Part shown: in pieces, positions 1-36,942 of the stretch
Position numbering within the stretch: the stretch's first letter is position 1
Layout: the number at the start of each line of letters is the position of its first letter
Assembly: GCA_963921795.1 (NCBI GenBank)
Contig: OY997658.1
Coordinates: 49,441,523-49,505,522 of the forward strand
Direction of reading: 5' to 3'
From: Nannobrachium achirus
Taxonomy: Eukaryota > Chordata > Actinopteri > Myctophiformes > Myctophidae
Length of the DNA: 64,000 nt
The notes under the pieces: model-generated
Told to the model about the DNA's origin: nothing
Seen by the model: only the letters and a program-made list of their open reading frames with translations
Databases searched by the model: none
Program-made: the position numbers and the translations under genes

Positions 1-1945
1 TAACAGACAACTTTTAATACGGACATATTTTCAGCAATGGTCCTTGCAGTATTAGTATAGTTATGTTTGTCCCTTAAAAACTAGCGGCACAACTGTTTCC
101 AACATGTTTTTTTATTTATTTATTCTGCATTACTTTTCAACAACAAAATTCCCTGTAAACATTACAAAAATCAGCACCTTTGTGATCAGAGGATAATAAT
201 GGTCCTGGTTCAAAGTTGGGGAGGATTGACAAAGGCGGAGGGCTTGAATGACAACTACATGACTGTCAGGTGAATAACTATAGGTCATAAGTCATATGAA
301 AGTATTGTATCAATCAAGGCTAGTGAAGAATAAACTTGACAAGGCAGGGATATTCAATCGTGGTCCTCTGAGACCCTGGTACTGCTGGTTTTCCATCCTA
401 TCTGATGCTTCCAAGTCATTCTCGCTGGTTAATCAGTCAACCAGTGAACCACATGAGCCCTATTAGCGTGCCTATTCTGGGCATCTCACAATAAGACGAA
501 AATTGGAAAATAGGATCTACAAAAGCTCACAATGCGTTGCGATGCATGTGGCATTTTAGATATGCCATTTTAATGTACAACAATGTATATAGGGTTTAAG
601 TGGTTTAACAAACGGGTAGATGGTGAAAACCAGCAGTGGTGCGTGTGCACAGGACTAGAGCTGAGCATCACTGCTGCAGAGGACTGGAGATCAAGAGCAA
701 CACCTCAGCATCAAAGAGGGGAGAGAGAGTGATGAAAAGAGGAAGTTCTACTTAATGTAAAGGCTGGTAATTATTGCTTCAAGTCAGGCAGATCTGCTCT
801 TAAGAATCTGCCGTTTTCTGCAAGCACCAGGGTTCACAACAAAAGATAACAAAAGGTATGACAATATGATTGTTGTTAAATGATCCGTTTAAACAAAAAG
901 AGACATGAATGACGGAGGAATGCTCAGAAACTATTAGACAGATCATATTTGATTGGACATCACGTGGAATAGGCAGTACAGTAAAAACATCTTGTTTTTC
1001 TAGAATATAATCACCATCCATGCTCTGAGCATTGTTTTTACTAGTCTAGAAACAACTGAAGCACCAGCAGGCCTGCACAAAAAATAAAATAAAGAGATAA
1101 ACACCTCAGTCTTAAGAGCACCTCGACAGACGGGAGGTCGTCGACATACTTTTCAAACGGATTGAACACCCAAAACAAATATTACAATACAGGGCCAGTC
1201 AAATGAGGTCTCCACTGGGGAGTTGGCTGGTAGTTTTATCACCCCCCTCGCCCCAACAAAGAAAAAGCAGAATACTTTGTCATGCAGACATTGATGAAGA
1301 AGTTTAGAATACAGTCATCTTTAATCAGACACTCGGGAGGGGGCGGGAGGGCTTCTACAAATAGACTATTCAGTGTTCTGTCAAGGACTCAAGGCACAGC
1401 AGGAAGTATGACAGTCCAGGAAACCACTGTCACACTGTGATTACAGACGTTTTCTCAGTCCACCAGTACAGTGCTGCACTCATACTGGCCTTACTGGGGA
1501 GAGTTCTACTCGAGGGCGAGGCCTGACTATAGACAAATCTACAGAGCGGCAATCATAACTGCGGTGTCAAGCGGCCCCACTTTACGCGGCAGCACTCTGT
1601 GGATTCATTTATACAAATTAGTTGATTTACCATTGGATACTGGGGAATTGGGATGTGTTGCTTTCGTGTTTGGCAAGGGCATTCTTTGCCACCCTTTTCG
1701 AGAGCAGATAGGTCAGAGATATTGGCTGTTTGGGGTGTTTATGGACAGTGAAAGCATGCCTCCAAAAAGCACTTAGAACTGACCCGAGAACCATAAAAAA
1801 GTCTAGTGTACCAGACCAGTACAAGTACAGCACGGTATCATATTAGTGCGATAAACCAGACACACAAACAGATGACATGTTATCAGTGAGGAGACATTCA
1901 GTGGAAAAAGTCAAACAGGATCCCCGTGGTTTTGGTTGCTTGTGG
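1..1945. other. No gene recognised
   Basis: No convincing exon, RNA or complete transposon seen. A palindromic-arm half copy lies at 506-555. Runs of TTTATT near 110-125 would be polyadenylation signals for a minus-strand transcript, but nothing links them to a gene. Confidence 0.4.
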
Positions 1946-2397
1946 TAGGGCTGGGCGATATGGACAAAATCAATTATCACAATAATTTTTACCCTCTAAT
2001 TACTCTTTTTACCCTGTCAATTTTGTAATAAAAAATCAAACCTCGGTTCGAAGTGGAGCGGTGAATCTGTGTGTGTGTGTGTGTGTGTGTGTTTGTGTTT
2101 GTGCCTGCACAACAGCGCCCCTCCTTTAACTTGTGTGGCCACTCAAGGTATTGCCAGGCTACAGACATACCCAGCCAGCCAGCCAGCCACATAGCCAGCC
2201 AGCCAGCCAGCCACAGACATACCTGTCTATTGGGAGCGCTTTCACCTCTCCAAAAATGATAAATGAAAAAAAATAAAAATAAAATGATTAAAACCAGGGA
2301 AGGACCATATCACAATAATACAATATCCAACATCTTAGACATCCATTGTTCTTACATCACAATATCGTTCTAATATCGATATTATTGCCCAGCCCTA
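1946..2397. mobile_element. hAT-like MITE (TAGGGCTGGGCGATAT ends)
   Basis: Starts TAGGGCTGGGCGATATGG and ends with the inverted form ATTGCCCAGCCCTA. Flanks gcttgtgg and gtgtgtgg are a degenerate 8-bp duplication (6 of 8). A second repeat (2031-2250) is nested inside. No transposase coding is present. Confidence 0.7.
2031..2250 (+). repeat. Dispersed repeat, copy also at 63165-63432 in inverse orientation
   Basis: Contains AAATCAAACCTCGGTTCGAA, a GT run, GGCCACTCAAGGTATTGCCA and a (CCAG)n stretch. The reverse complement with the same order of blocks occurs at the far end of the window. Confidence 0.7.
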
Positions 2398-3041
2398 GTG
2401 TGTGGTGAAGACCGTGCCTCCTCAATGAGAAGTAGTATTTGTCAGGGCAGGAAACTAACTCTCGTCCACTGGCATGGGCGCGACGTCACACAAAATATCC
2501 CCTCTAGCCGACTATATCAATTAGTTGTTGTGGAAGACAGAAAGGAATCAAATGAAGCACTTTTTTAACCTGGTGTTTTGTGCATGTCATTATAGGGGAA
2601 GATTTCCCCAGATAGCAAAAATGGCTAATCTATAAAGCTCACATTGCATCATCACACCATGACGCATGGTGGGAGCATAAAATCTAACTAAATAAGGTAT
2701 AAAATAAGGTAAAGAAAACATAATAAATCCTGTTCTACCTAACATAGAAGTAGTGGCACCACCCATGAAGACTAGCAAAAATTATAAAATATCAGCCACT
2801 TTTACAAGTTTAGTGGCAGAGTAAAACTCAGCAGCCGCAGAAACTCAAGTCAAGTGGCTACTAACAGACTAAGACCAACCGACCAAACACTGGTTAACTG
2901 CACAGCAACAGCAAAAGACTGCAGCCACACAGACCAACTACATTCATTTGGACCAAGTCAATTTCCTGCCCTGTTGGTTCATGGAAGTGCTGGCTTTGTG
3001 TCCATTTCAAATTAGCACCCAAAAGCAAGGTAGGCGTGTGC

Positions 3042-3042
<1 letters not shown>

Positions 3043-3094
<52 letters not shown>
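3043..3094. repeat. (GT)n microsatellite
   Basis: About 50 bp of uninterrupted GT after cgcg. Confidence 0.95.
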
Positions 3095-3096
<2 letters not shown>

Positions 3097-3916
3097 CAGC
3101 AACAAAGCAGGACCGCTTCCGCTTAATCTCAGAATATGTGAATCTACCAGTAGATGGTATGAGCTGTCATAAGTTCCGATATATATTCCTAAGATTGTGC
3201 ATAAGACTGGTGGAGGCTTCCACAAGCCAGAGAGGACAGTGGGCAGAGAAGTAGGGTATTCATTTACAGGGGGAAATAAAACCATACAAAGTAATATGGA
3301 TATTCGAGGGATCTGCCCGACAGCAGCGATCTAGTCTCTGCGACTCCATCACAACACATCACGGCACCAGTTTTGGGTCCTGACACAACGGATGAGAAAG
3401 AGCCCACTAAAGAATCAAGGCCAGGCCTCCGTTTTACAATTAAATTTGGTCGGTCCTGCTCTGCGGCCCTTGCTCTATGAAAAGTGACTGGGCACTCTGC
3501 TGTTGTGTGGTTCATGCCGTACACAACAATATGTTAAGCACACAGTTTGTACAGGGGCTGCGGAGTACACTGGATTTATTTTATATCTGGGCATTTACAT
3601 TTTTTTCTTGGAGTGCATTACCTGACGGTTCATGGGGTGTTCTTTATATATTCTTTTAATTCAATATTGCCCAGTGAAAACTAACTGTTGGAATTGTCAG
3701 TGCTCTTCAGATTTTGTTATAAAAAAAAGAAAAGAACAAAAGAACAAAATAAAAACAAACACTTAAAACGTAAAGCGATTCACAGGAGGCAGGCAGTGAT
3801 CACCCTATGTGCACAGTGCGCACGCCCCCACCATCTCGTACAATTCAGCTGGCAAAGTCTTAGTCTCAGGTCCCATCGCCCTATCTCTGGCCACCCAGAG
3901 CACTGAAGAGCATCCC

Positions 3917-4117
3917 TTGAGGGGCGCTCGCTGGCCTACTGGTCTAGGTACAAAACACATAAGCAGCATTGCCACACAGGCATTGATGCCTAACAGCGTC
4001 GCCGGTTTGATTCCCGATCCGGACGACCTTTGCCGCATGTCCCTCCCCATCTCTCCCCCCATTTCCTGTCAGTCTGCTGTCCTATCCAATAAAGGCATAA
4101 AAGCCCCAAAAACGAAT
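3917..4117 (+). mobile_element. tRNA-derived SINE
   Basis: Head GGGCGCTCGCTGGCCTACTG with A-box-like sequence, B-box GCCGGTTTGATTCCCGATCC, then the tail typical of a common teleost SINE: TTGCCGCATGTCCCTCCCC, TTTCCTGTCAGTCTGCTGTC and AATAAAGGCATAAAAGCCCC. A 43-bp unit (aagaagagcatccatgaatc) is tandemly duplicated just after it (4113-4198). Confidence 0.8.
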
Positions 4118-4561
4118 CTATAAAAAAGAAGAGCATCCATGAATCATAAATCTAAACGAATCTTTAAAAAAGAAGAGCATCCATGAATCATAAATCTATC
4201 TGTCAGGTAATGGACTCCAAAGGCAATGCGAACCAAAGATGGAAAGAGTATGTGTGTGTGTGTATGTTCAATGAAAAAAGCTGGTGAAATGCTGGTCCCT
4301 GGAACTGCCAGTTTCCCCCCAAAAAACTGTCTAGTTTCCTTTAGCCGCCAGAACGTGGATTTTTATCCATTCTTCTCCTCATACAGAAAAGTAGCATCAA
4401 AAGTTGAGTTTGCACCGTTACAGTTGTAAACACCAAGGAAAGATTTTATAACCATAGAAAAAACTGAGTGTGTCGGTAGAAAAAGCACAAACAGGAAAAA
4501 CTGGAAGAGAAAATTCCTGAAGGATCGCAATTTTGACGAGTCCTTGTTATTCCTGAACTGA

Positions 4562-4567
<6 letters not shown>

Positions 4568-4628
<61 letters not shown>

Positions 4629-4678
4629 GCGTGTGTGTGTGTGTGTGTGAGAGTGTGTGTGTGTGCGTGTGTGTGTGT
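4568..4678. repeat. (GT)n microsatellite just downstream of ezh2 stop
   Basis: About 110 bp of GT with a few GC/GA interruptions, starting 38 bp below the ezh2 stop codon, inside the presumed 3'UTR. Confidence 0.95.
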
Positions 4679-4715
4679 AAGGCCTTTGAATAGTAGTAGG
4701 AGTTAGAAGTGAGAA

Positions 4716-28951
<24,236 letters not shown>

Positions 28952-29389
28952 GTTCGCCCTGAGGATACACAAAGAGGGGTGTCAGAAAGATGGGTGCATG
29001 GATGGACAGGACACACAGTTAATTTAACTTGGAGAGAGTGCAAATGTAAGCAAACCCTTCAGTTACATACATTTGTACCCTTGCAGAGTAAGTTACAAAT
29101 GGACAGAGCATTTGCCTGTTTAGAATCTCTGCCGCTCCAGCGTCAGCAAATTATAAAGTATAAAGGCAGGTAAACAAATAAACAAATATATATATATAAA
29201 TCATCTCGATCTGTCACTACACTATGTCACTCAGAGAAGATAGTGGCAGTGCAGACTCACTGAAATTTCTCGTTTTGCAGAGGCTAACCAATGCCAGTTG
29301 CCAGATTCATAATTTGGTGATTCTAGCCCACCAATTACAGATAATGGTGAAACAATGGCCAATATATACAGTATACAGTATATATCAAC

Positions 29390-29833
29390 TACGGCTGGGA
29401 AATATATCGAAACATTAATATAATGAATATCAACATGCAAGGTATACATATCGACGAAGACGGCTTGAAATTAGGTATTTATGTATGTGTCAAATTAATT
29501 AACTGACACACTATGCATGCACGTAGCACATGCAAAAAAGCAGTCCATCTGTAACCAGGTGTGGTTACATGTACATGTATTTCAATAAAACCATTGTTGG
29601 AAAATGGAAATAAGGCATTTAATTTCTTTATTTTATGTGTACTGTGCAGTGTACATGCATGGATATGCTATTCATTATCTGGGTAAGGTATGCAGTGGAC
29701 CAAAAGCAGAAAAACATTAAAAACAACAATATAATGCAATTGTTTCTAGTTCTACTAATATCGTGAGTAATATCGATAGAGGTATTCAACGTTATCGAAT
29801 ATCGAAGGTTTTCCTAATATCGCCCAGCCTTAA
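29390..29833. mobile_element. Possible hAT-like MITE with GGCTGGG/CCCAGCC ends
   Basis: ACGGCTGGGAAATATATCGA at the left and ATATCGCCCAGCCTTA at the right, echoing the 1946-2397 element. In ezh2 intron 1. Confidence 0.5.
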
Positions 29834-30689
29834 TATCGATCAAAACGATAAATCGATATACCCGGTATCTGTTTTGTCACACTAAATGCATTTTAGGAAG
29901 GGTTAGGGTGGTTGAGTAGACAAACTTAAGAAAAGATAGCAAAATCCTGAATGTTCCATTAACTGTGAGAGTGTAACAGACCCTGGCTTACATTTTTACT
30001 CAGGGTTAAAGTTAAAGAATTTTGCTAGGATTTGGTCAGAAACTGGTTTTACTTTTCACCTTCCCTGAGCATCACACAGTCACACCTCAGTCATAATCAT
30101 CCAAATACCAATTCAAAAGTAGAACGTTTTCAAGCCAATCACATTCCACTTGTTCCAGTTGGGAATACTGTACACAATGAGCTCAGGGAACATCTAATTA
30201 ACAAACCGCTCTGTGGTGGTAGACAAGACACGGTAGGCTACGCCCAGGCCAGGCATAATGACAGATTCTCAGTTTAAATCACACATCTCTTCTGCTCTCA
30301 CACATTCACATTGCAAAAAAAATGACTTGTATGATATAATGCAAGAATGGGGAATTCCCACACTTTGAGACCATATCATCTTCACTTGTTCACAAGTCTA
30401 ACAGGAAGCATTACTCTAACTTGTCTCTGTCCCTCGTCTCCTCAGAAGCAGCAGTAGTTGTGTTACATTATTTAAGCCATCAAGCCTTATTTACACATAG
30501 TTGCACGCCGGCGCAATTAGACAATCTTAAAAGCTCTCAACAATGTGTCCGTCCCGTCCTTATTATAACAGGGCTTTATGGCTGTCATGGATACGTGCTC
30601 CTGCTGTGCTGTGGGCGATCAATATACTCTATTCCAGAAAACACAGTACCAACTACAGTGAGGTGGCAGTTCTTTGTCGTGTTTAAACA

Positions 30690-30821
30690 AAATAAAAGTA
30701 AAAGGTTAGATTGGATCTAACCTTTACTTTTGGATCATGCCAGTGTAGATAAAAGGGGAAGGGTTGGCGTTCTTAGGAAACGTCACTTAGCAAACTGAAG
30801 TACTTCAGTTTGCTAAGTGAC
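30690..30821. repeat. Two adjacent palindromes
   Basis: First: AAAGTAAAAGGTTAGAT-TGG-ATCTAACCTTTACTTT (about 30694-30731). Second: a perfect 40-bp palindrome at 30782-30821, arm GTCACTTAGCAAACTGAAGT with no loop. Confidence 0.9.
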
Positions 30822-31820
30822 ACTTGCTACATTAAGTGACACGTGGCACTTGCATTTGAAGACTATGAATTACTCTCATCAACCACAAGCTACTGCTATC
30901 TGCACATGGCACGTGAGACTGTATGCACAAAGGGTCTATGTTCGATATCTGTTGCTATTCTATTGCTGCACCATATTGTTTCGGCTGCTTTAATCTGCCT
31001 CATTCCATTGCCATTTCATCTAACCATGCATGCATATATTTGACTCTACTCATATCAGGAATGTGTGACATATCTGACCTGTTTTGCTTGTTATTTCTTT
31101 CTATCACTATTCTTCATCCCTTTCTTGAAAACTAGAAATTATGGGAGCTAGTCAGGAAAATATATGATTTCACTCACTTTGTTACGCCAGGAAAATTGGA
31201 AACCAGGCGAACTTTACTCGTCAAAAGACTGACCAATATGCATGTATATATTATAGTGTAGTAGAGCAGGTATCTGAGGTATTGCCCCATATGGCTGGCT
31301 TGTAGGGATACACATTTGGGGTGATTTCTTTTTACAAGAGCAGACATGAAGGTTTACTGTCCACCTCTCTCTGGGTCTTTCCCAACACCTTACACAACAT
31401 TAATCCTCCAACTTGTCAGTGTGATAGTGGCGTTGACCAACTCAACATCAAGCGCTATCATGTATCAACGGATACACAACACCGAATATATCACACACAC
31501 AATTTTCATTCTCACCACCTAACAGTAGCCTACATAGGAAAACTAGTCTACACTAAAAGTATATTTATACCACCAGCCAAGTGAGCCAGGCCACAACTCA
31601 ACTGTCTTGTCACAAATGCTCATCTCACGTAACGATAATGTCACCTGAGGTAAAATGTACAATTAGAAACTTGTCCATTAGACATTGTTTGGTTCTTTCT
31701 AATCATTATTTCTGTCAACATGACAGTCTTTGTTCTGTCACTCAGTCAACCAACCCTGTCAAACAGCTAGCTAGGACAACAGACTATTTTGTTTGAGCCC
31801 CAATCCAGATCATACCTTAA

Positions 31821-32317
31821 CCCTGCAAGACCCAAATTAATTTCTACAGGCCAAAAATGTAAAAAAAAAATATCAGATGCTGTTGTAGGAGTCCTAATCA
31901 CAGGAAAATGTAATGTTAAAAAATTAATAATGTTTTTGTAAGGTTGTATAGCCATAAATCATGCTCTAATTTGCATTTTTCACAATAATAACATATGTAC
32001 ATGTTCTAGACATTCTAATGATCACGAAAAAACATATTACAGGCATTTTACTTATGTTTTAGTGAGGAATAGCTTCAGTTAAAAAGTGAGATGTTGTTCG
32101 TCCAGACGCTGGAATTTCAACTTCTCTGGGAGGTGTGAATGTCAGCCCCTGTGGGGGGTATTTATATGCAAATATCGTGGCCAATGGCATTGTAATACTA
32201 AACAATAGGATTTAATGGTGATATTAATGTGAAAAAAGAACAGGAAAACTAACTATAACATTTTTTTAAAAATGATTTAAAAAATGTTGCCAAAAAGCAA
32301 TGCTGGGCCTTGCAGGG
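31821..32317. mobile_element. piggyBac-like MITE, copy A
   Basis: TTAA flanks at 31817-31820 and 32318-32321. Ends CCCTGCAAGACCC and GGGCCTTGCAGGG form inverted repeats. CCY...RGG ends with TTAA duplication are the piggyBac signature. 497 bp, non-coding. Matches copy B at 41934-43529. Confidence 0.8.
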
Positions 32318-32321
32318 TTAA

Positions 32322-34100
32322 AAAGGTTTCATCGCTATATGTACTTTATTAAGTGGGAATATATAGGTATTTAATATGACAGTGTTTTTAGAAGGATTAA
32401 TTCATTACCAACATTAATACACCTTTTACGGCTGCAAAACAATTAAAAACAAAAATGCTCCCATTCACAAAAGTCACTTGTCCGGATAAAAATTAGACAT
32501 TTCAGTAATTTCTTTCTTAAATGCATGCATAGGAGTTGACTTTCAAATAGAATGAATAATAAAAGGACTGCTAATGACCCACCTCCCTTGCTCCCTCTAC
32601 TCCATATTACGGGTAGTCCGCATACAGCACAAAAGCTGCTAGGAGCGTCACAGAAAAAGTGAAACCAAGAGCCACTTGTCCAACAGACAAGTATATTTTT
32701 TTATGAGCTGGACAACAGGACAAGCGTTAATGTCATGCCCTGTGTTATAGATGGCTGTTTGTTTACTTTTGGATCACAGTTTGTGTCTTTAACCGGGTGA
32801 ACCCCGACATCACTATTCTGAGGACAAACATCTTCCAAATATAGCATTGTGTGATGCTTGTAGATTGGCTATTTCCAGCGAAGAGATTTGGTGTTGAGGG
32901 GAAAAGGGAGAGGACCTAATAAAGACCCCTGGGGTCGACTCTGGTCAACAAAGTATAAGGGATTAAGTATATGGCTATAGTACAAGACAAGTGGCTAAAG
33001 GTAGGCTATATTTTGGGGTTAAAACAAAGATTTTGTTGTTAAAAGGTTAAAGCACTACATTACACTAGTACTACTACTCATTGCTATAGTGTTTGTTCAG
33101 TAACAGGGGTCTCCCAGTTTCTCCACTTCTTTAATAAAATAGAAAATACATTTTCAGGGGGGATGCAATTTTTCAGCCAATTAGAAGAGAGTACCAATTT
33201 ACCATTTTATAACGTTATAAATCTGTATCCCGTGCGAGTTCTCTCTCCTGAAGTCCTGATTGGATATTTTGGTATATATGTATCCTGACCTGAAAATGCA
33301 ATTTATTTTAACTACAGAGAAGGAGAGACAGGGAGACTCCCCGTTGCTGAAAAACACTCAGAATATAGAGCTATTCAATACTTATTTTAACCAAAAGCAG
33401 TCTCAGTCACAAGACAGCAGTGATGTTGTGAAGAAGCCAAGAAGGATAAATTATCTTTACAAAACAAAAGACTAGAGGTTATTATTACTGACAGGAATAT
33501 TTGATTACAGCCTTATCAGAGAACACAGTACTACTGTCATTTAAATTTAAATGTATTTGATTGTCCAAAAGCTTCAACTTGGCTAGTAGTAGGAAGTAGG
33601 ACTAGGAGAAAAAAAATAAACCTACCTGTAATTGCAATTCAAACCTTTGTTCCATTGATGTTGTGCTATTCTTTTTCAATGTCCCTCCTTTATTTAATAA
33701 TTTGTGTACTTTTAATTTCTCCTCAAACTGTTTTGTTACGCCTTATGTACATAGTACAATTATCAGTGTTCGGATTGTTTGTATATTTCAGAGTTACATC
33801 AAGGTAGTTAGAAAGTATATAAGTACAGTTAAATTAGATTTGTCAGACAGACCCATACAGAGAACATGACATATATACAAGACATACATAACAGGGGGAA
33901 ACTAAATGTACATGGCATGGCATACTCAAAGTCCCAACAATAAAAAAACACTTAAACTAAATACTTTGAAAAAAATTAACACAATCACCAAAACATAAAA
34001 CAATCACAACTCTAGTTGAACAACAAAGAAACAACAACACTGAAATACACAAGTCCTTTCTTTAAAAGGAGCTAATGCTTTTTTACAATAGATGCATTAA
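32322..34100. other. ezh2 intron 1, no gene recognised
   Basis: AT-rich DNA. A half copy of the dispersed palindrome lies at about 32846-32880. An open frame around 33260-33475 has no recognisable similarity and is probably chance. Confidence 0.4.
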
Positions 34101-34109
34101 AACATTGTG

Positions 34110-34297
<188 letters not shown>

Positions 34298-34779
34298 CGC
34301 GCGCGTCTGTGCTGTGTTCAAGACAAACACAATTGTTCACTTACGTTTGAAGAGACACTCAGTCCTCATCCAACGCACCGATTCAGCTATGTGATTAACA
34401 ATAACAATATAAAACAAAAGAATGAATTGCTAACAGTGAACACACTGTTAGCTCTGTTGGCTATGTTGCTAGCTCTTGGTTGTTCTTCCAACAGCCGGCA
34501 CAACACACAACACAGCCCCGGGTTGGTCTGTTCTTCTCTCCTCCTTTCTCTCCGGTTTAACCGGTGTAAACCCCGGTTTGCACGGTTTTAAAACACGTTG
34601 TTTTTGTATTACCACAACCCCCCCGGTTAAATAAACGTTTAACGTATCTGTAATAATAAATAAATTTCCGCCTCGGTAAGTATTCAAACCTCTCTCCTCC
34701 TTTGATAGAGCGTACTGTGTTCTTTCTCGCGGACTGCTCTGCCTCTGCCAGCCCAACAGCACGTTCAACTAGACTATGG

Positions 34780-35110
34780 TCAATTCACTTTGCGACTCAC
34801 GGTTCCGGCTTAGAGCGGATACGGAAATAGTCCGTGCGTTTGCGATGTATGTATGCGTGGGGATGTACCGGATACGGTAGGCGGGTCCTAGACCACGCGT
34901 CGGTGCCGAACGGCAAATAGAAACGAGGCTTCCCGCGGGTGCTGCGGGGAGCCCGGTGACGCGGGGTTGCGTTCAACAAGCGCCAAATGAACGGGCCAAT
35001 CGGTGGTGGCGTTACTAAGGAGTGTCACTGTGCGCCCACGCGGTTGGCCGGATCGTATCTGCTGGGTAGACCAATGGGCATCCCGCGCTGACTCAGGGGC
35101 CCTGGAACAG
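34780..35110 (-). promoter_or_regulatory. ezh2: Probable ezh2 CpG-rich promoter and non-coding first exon
   Basis: GC- and CpG-rich stretch in otherwise AT-rich DNA. Reading the minus strand, gtgagt at 34800-34795 is a strong splice donor that could end a 5'UTR exon at 34801, to be joined to the acceptor at 28959. GCGCCAAA at 34980-34987 matches the E2F consensus, and a TTCCCGCG E2F-like site lies near 34930. CCAAT-box sequences occur near 34995 and 35070. EZH2 is a known E2F target in mammals. The exon and transcription start are inferred. Confidence 0.5.
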
Positions 35111-35781
35111 GGGGGACATGTGCAGACTGTCCCTTTGTTCTCACATTTATTAATATACAAAGCATTAAAATGTATTTACATAATCAAATTATTCTGTTGA
35201 TTTGACTCCGAAAGGAAACAACGGTTCTGTTTGGTTCCATTTTACCCTCTTAGAGTTAAATTAACTGCTGATAATAATTATCAGATAATTTAGACTATAT
35301 TGTCTAATAATAACAATGATTCTTATGACATCTAAATAACCAAACATTGACATCAAAACATCCTCTGTTTAGTCATATTTCATATTCATGTTTTTTTTTT
35401 GCGGTGCTAACCGCTGGGTTTGTAGGTGTAACCGTATGCAGTACGAGACTATCGACAATCAAAACGTACTTTTTGCGTATAGGTCTATTGATGTTTTTTT
35501 CCCAGTAGGCCTACAACTAGCCCTAGTAGGTTTGTTTATTTGGACTTTAATCTATATCAATTTATATTATTATTGACAACTCTGAGTGATTGTGATGTGC
35601 TTACTCATATCTGCATGGGTCTTTTTTTCTACAACAAATACCATTATCCTTTGAGTTATTATCAAACAAACCTGGTTTACATGGGCAGAGTCTCAATCAA
35701 AGATCATAATCTCCTCCACTCCACCTGCCCCTACTAGAACAGTGATATAGTTCATATTTCCATGTTAATTAAACTTTGTCC

Positions 35782-35784
<3 letters not shown>

Positions 35785-35857
<73 letters not shown>
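35785..35857. repeat. (GT)n microsatellite
   Basis: About 36 GT units in the ezh2/emc9 intergenic region. Confidence 0.95.
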
Positions 35858-35861
<4 letters not shown>

Positions 35862-35989
35862 ATTCATATGTAATGAAATAAGGATGTAATTGTCTGTTCA
35901 TAAAACTATAAACTAGGCTGAAGTCAAGTGGGCTTCTTTTGATTAATGAGATTTTACTGTAACCGGCAAAGGGTCGTTGAGTTCAAAAG

Positions 35990-36125
35990 ACGCCTCCTTT
36001 GCTAAACGTTCATTGGCTGACGGCTACGAAGACCCTCCTCTTCTATGAGCTTATTGGCTGACAGCCACGAAGGCTCCTCTTCTGTACATTAATTGGCTGA
36101 CAGCCACGTGATCACTCAGTTCAAT
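35990..36125. promoter_or_regulatory. Three regularly spaced ATTGGCTGA (inverted CCAAT) motifs
   Basis: ATTGGCTGA (inverted CCAAT) occurs at 36012 and 36092, with ATTGGCTG-A also at 36053, each followed by CGGCTACGAAG, CAGCCACGAAG or CAGCCACGTG. The spacing is about 40 bp, so this is an imperfect three-unit tandem repeat carrying possible NF-Y sites between the head-to-head ezh2 and emc9 genes. Regulatory function is inferred. Confidence 0.35.
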
Positions 36126-36149
36126 GAGTTCATGCAGTCCATTGCAACA

Positions 36150-36430
36150 TCATAATCAGAATCAGCTTCATTGTCACATTATATCACAGTTTTACACTGT
36201 AAACCTATGATATTTGACAGTGAAGCTGCCTGTAAACCTTACATTGATTGATCAATTGAATACTTTATTGGAAGTTTGCGTAGGAAAAGCAGTGAAGCAA
36301 AGCATAGGACAGGACAGTAAAGTTCAGTTCAGGACAGGACAGGTACAAGGTCAACTATCAATACAACTACTAATAGGCCTAGGATTAAAACCCAAGAAAG
36401 CGCAATGGCTTGTTTACATTGGGGTCCCGT
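36150..36430 (-). mobile_element. LINE 3'-end fragments
   Basis: ATCAGAATCAGCTTCATTGT, a phrase common in fish LINE-derived repeats, is followed by a 3' end with ATTGATTGATCAATTGAATACTTTATTGGAAGTTTGCGTAGG; the latter matches the 44695 fragment (minus orientation). Confidence 0.55.
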
Positions 36431-36856
36431 CCTTTGTACTCAGTTCATAGACACATAAATGACAAATATACACATAACACGACACAACTTACTGTACATT
36501 TCTGGAGTATACTAGTAAGACGCTTCAGGGCGACATGCAACCTCGCCCTGTAGTCTAGTAATTCTAGGAAAAAAGTCCACTCAGGTTGGAAAAAATTGTG
36601 TTATTTAGTTTCTCAACTGATTCTGACAGGAAATTAGGTCTACTAGCCAGGATAAAAAATCTACCATAATCTGCTCACTGCAAATACCCACAGTGGCCAA
36701 ATTAAGTTGGGCTCCCATCGACTTTCTATACAGGAGGAAAATACCCAGAAAAAAATCTGCTTTAAGTAGGATGTGAGGGGTCTAACTAGGGGTTTGTCAT
36801 GATGCTGAATCCATTGCAAGCATTTGTTTTGCACAAAAAACATTCCTTGGGCTAAA

Positions 36857-36942
36857 AATGGCCCCAGAAAATGATGGTTTAGTGATGAAAAGTGATGAGT
36901 CATCACTTTTCATCAGTTTTGTGGGCGTTTTCTGGGGCCAAT
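36857..36942. repeat. Palindrome in ezh2/emc9 intergenic region
   Basis: TGGCCCCAGAAAA ... GATGAAAAGTGATGA | GTCATCACTTTTCATC ... TTTTCTGGGGCCA. About 86 bp with an imperfect middle. Confidence 0.85.

Larger units (their letters stand above)
3565..4715 (-). other. ezh2: Probable ezh2 3'UTR / downstream region
   Basis: Sequence downstream of the ezh2 stop. It holds a 110-bp GT repeat, a SINE and a 43-bp tandem duplication. The nearest clear minus-strand AATAAA (plus-strand TTTATT, about 3573) is some 1.1 kb from the stop, so the transcript end is uncertain; a non-canonical signal closer to the stop is equally possible. Confidence 0.3.

Noticed and set aside
33260..33475. 71-codon frame in ezh2 intron 1
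   Set aside because: No family similarity seen and AT-rich surroundings; likely chance.
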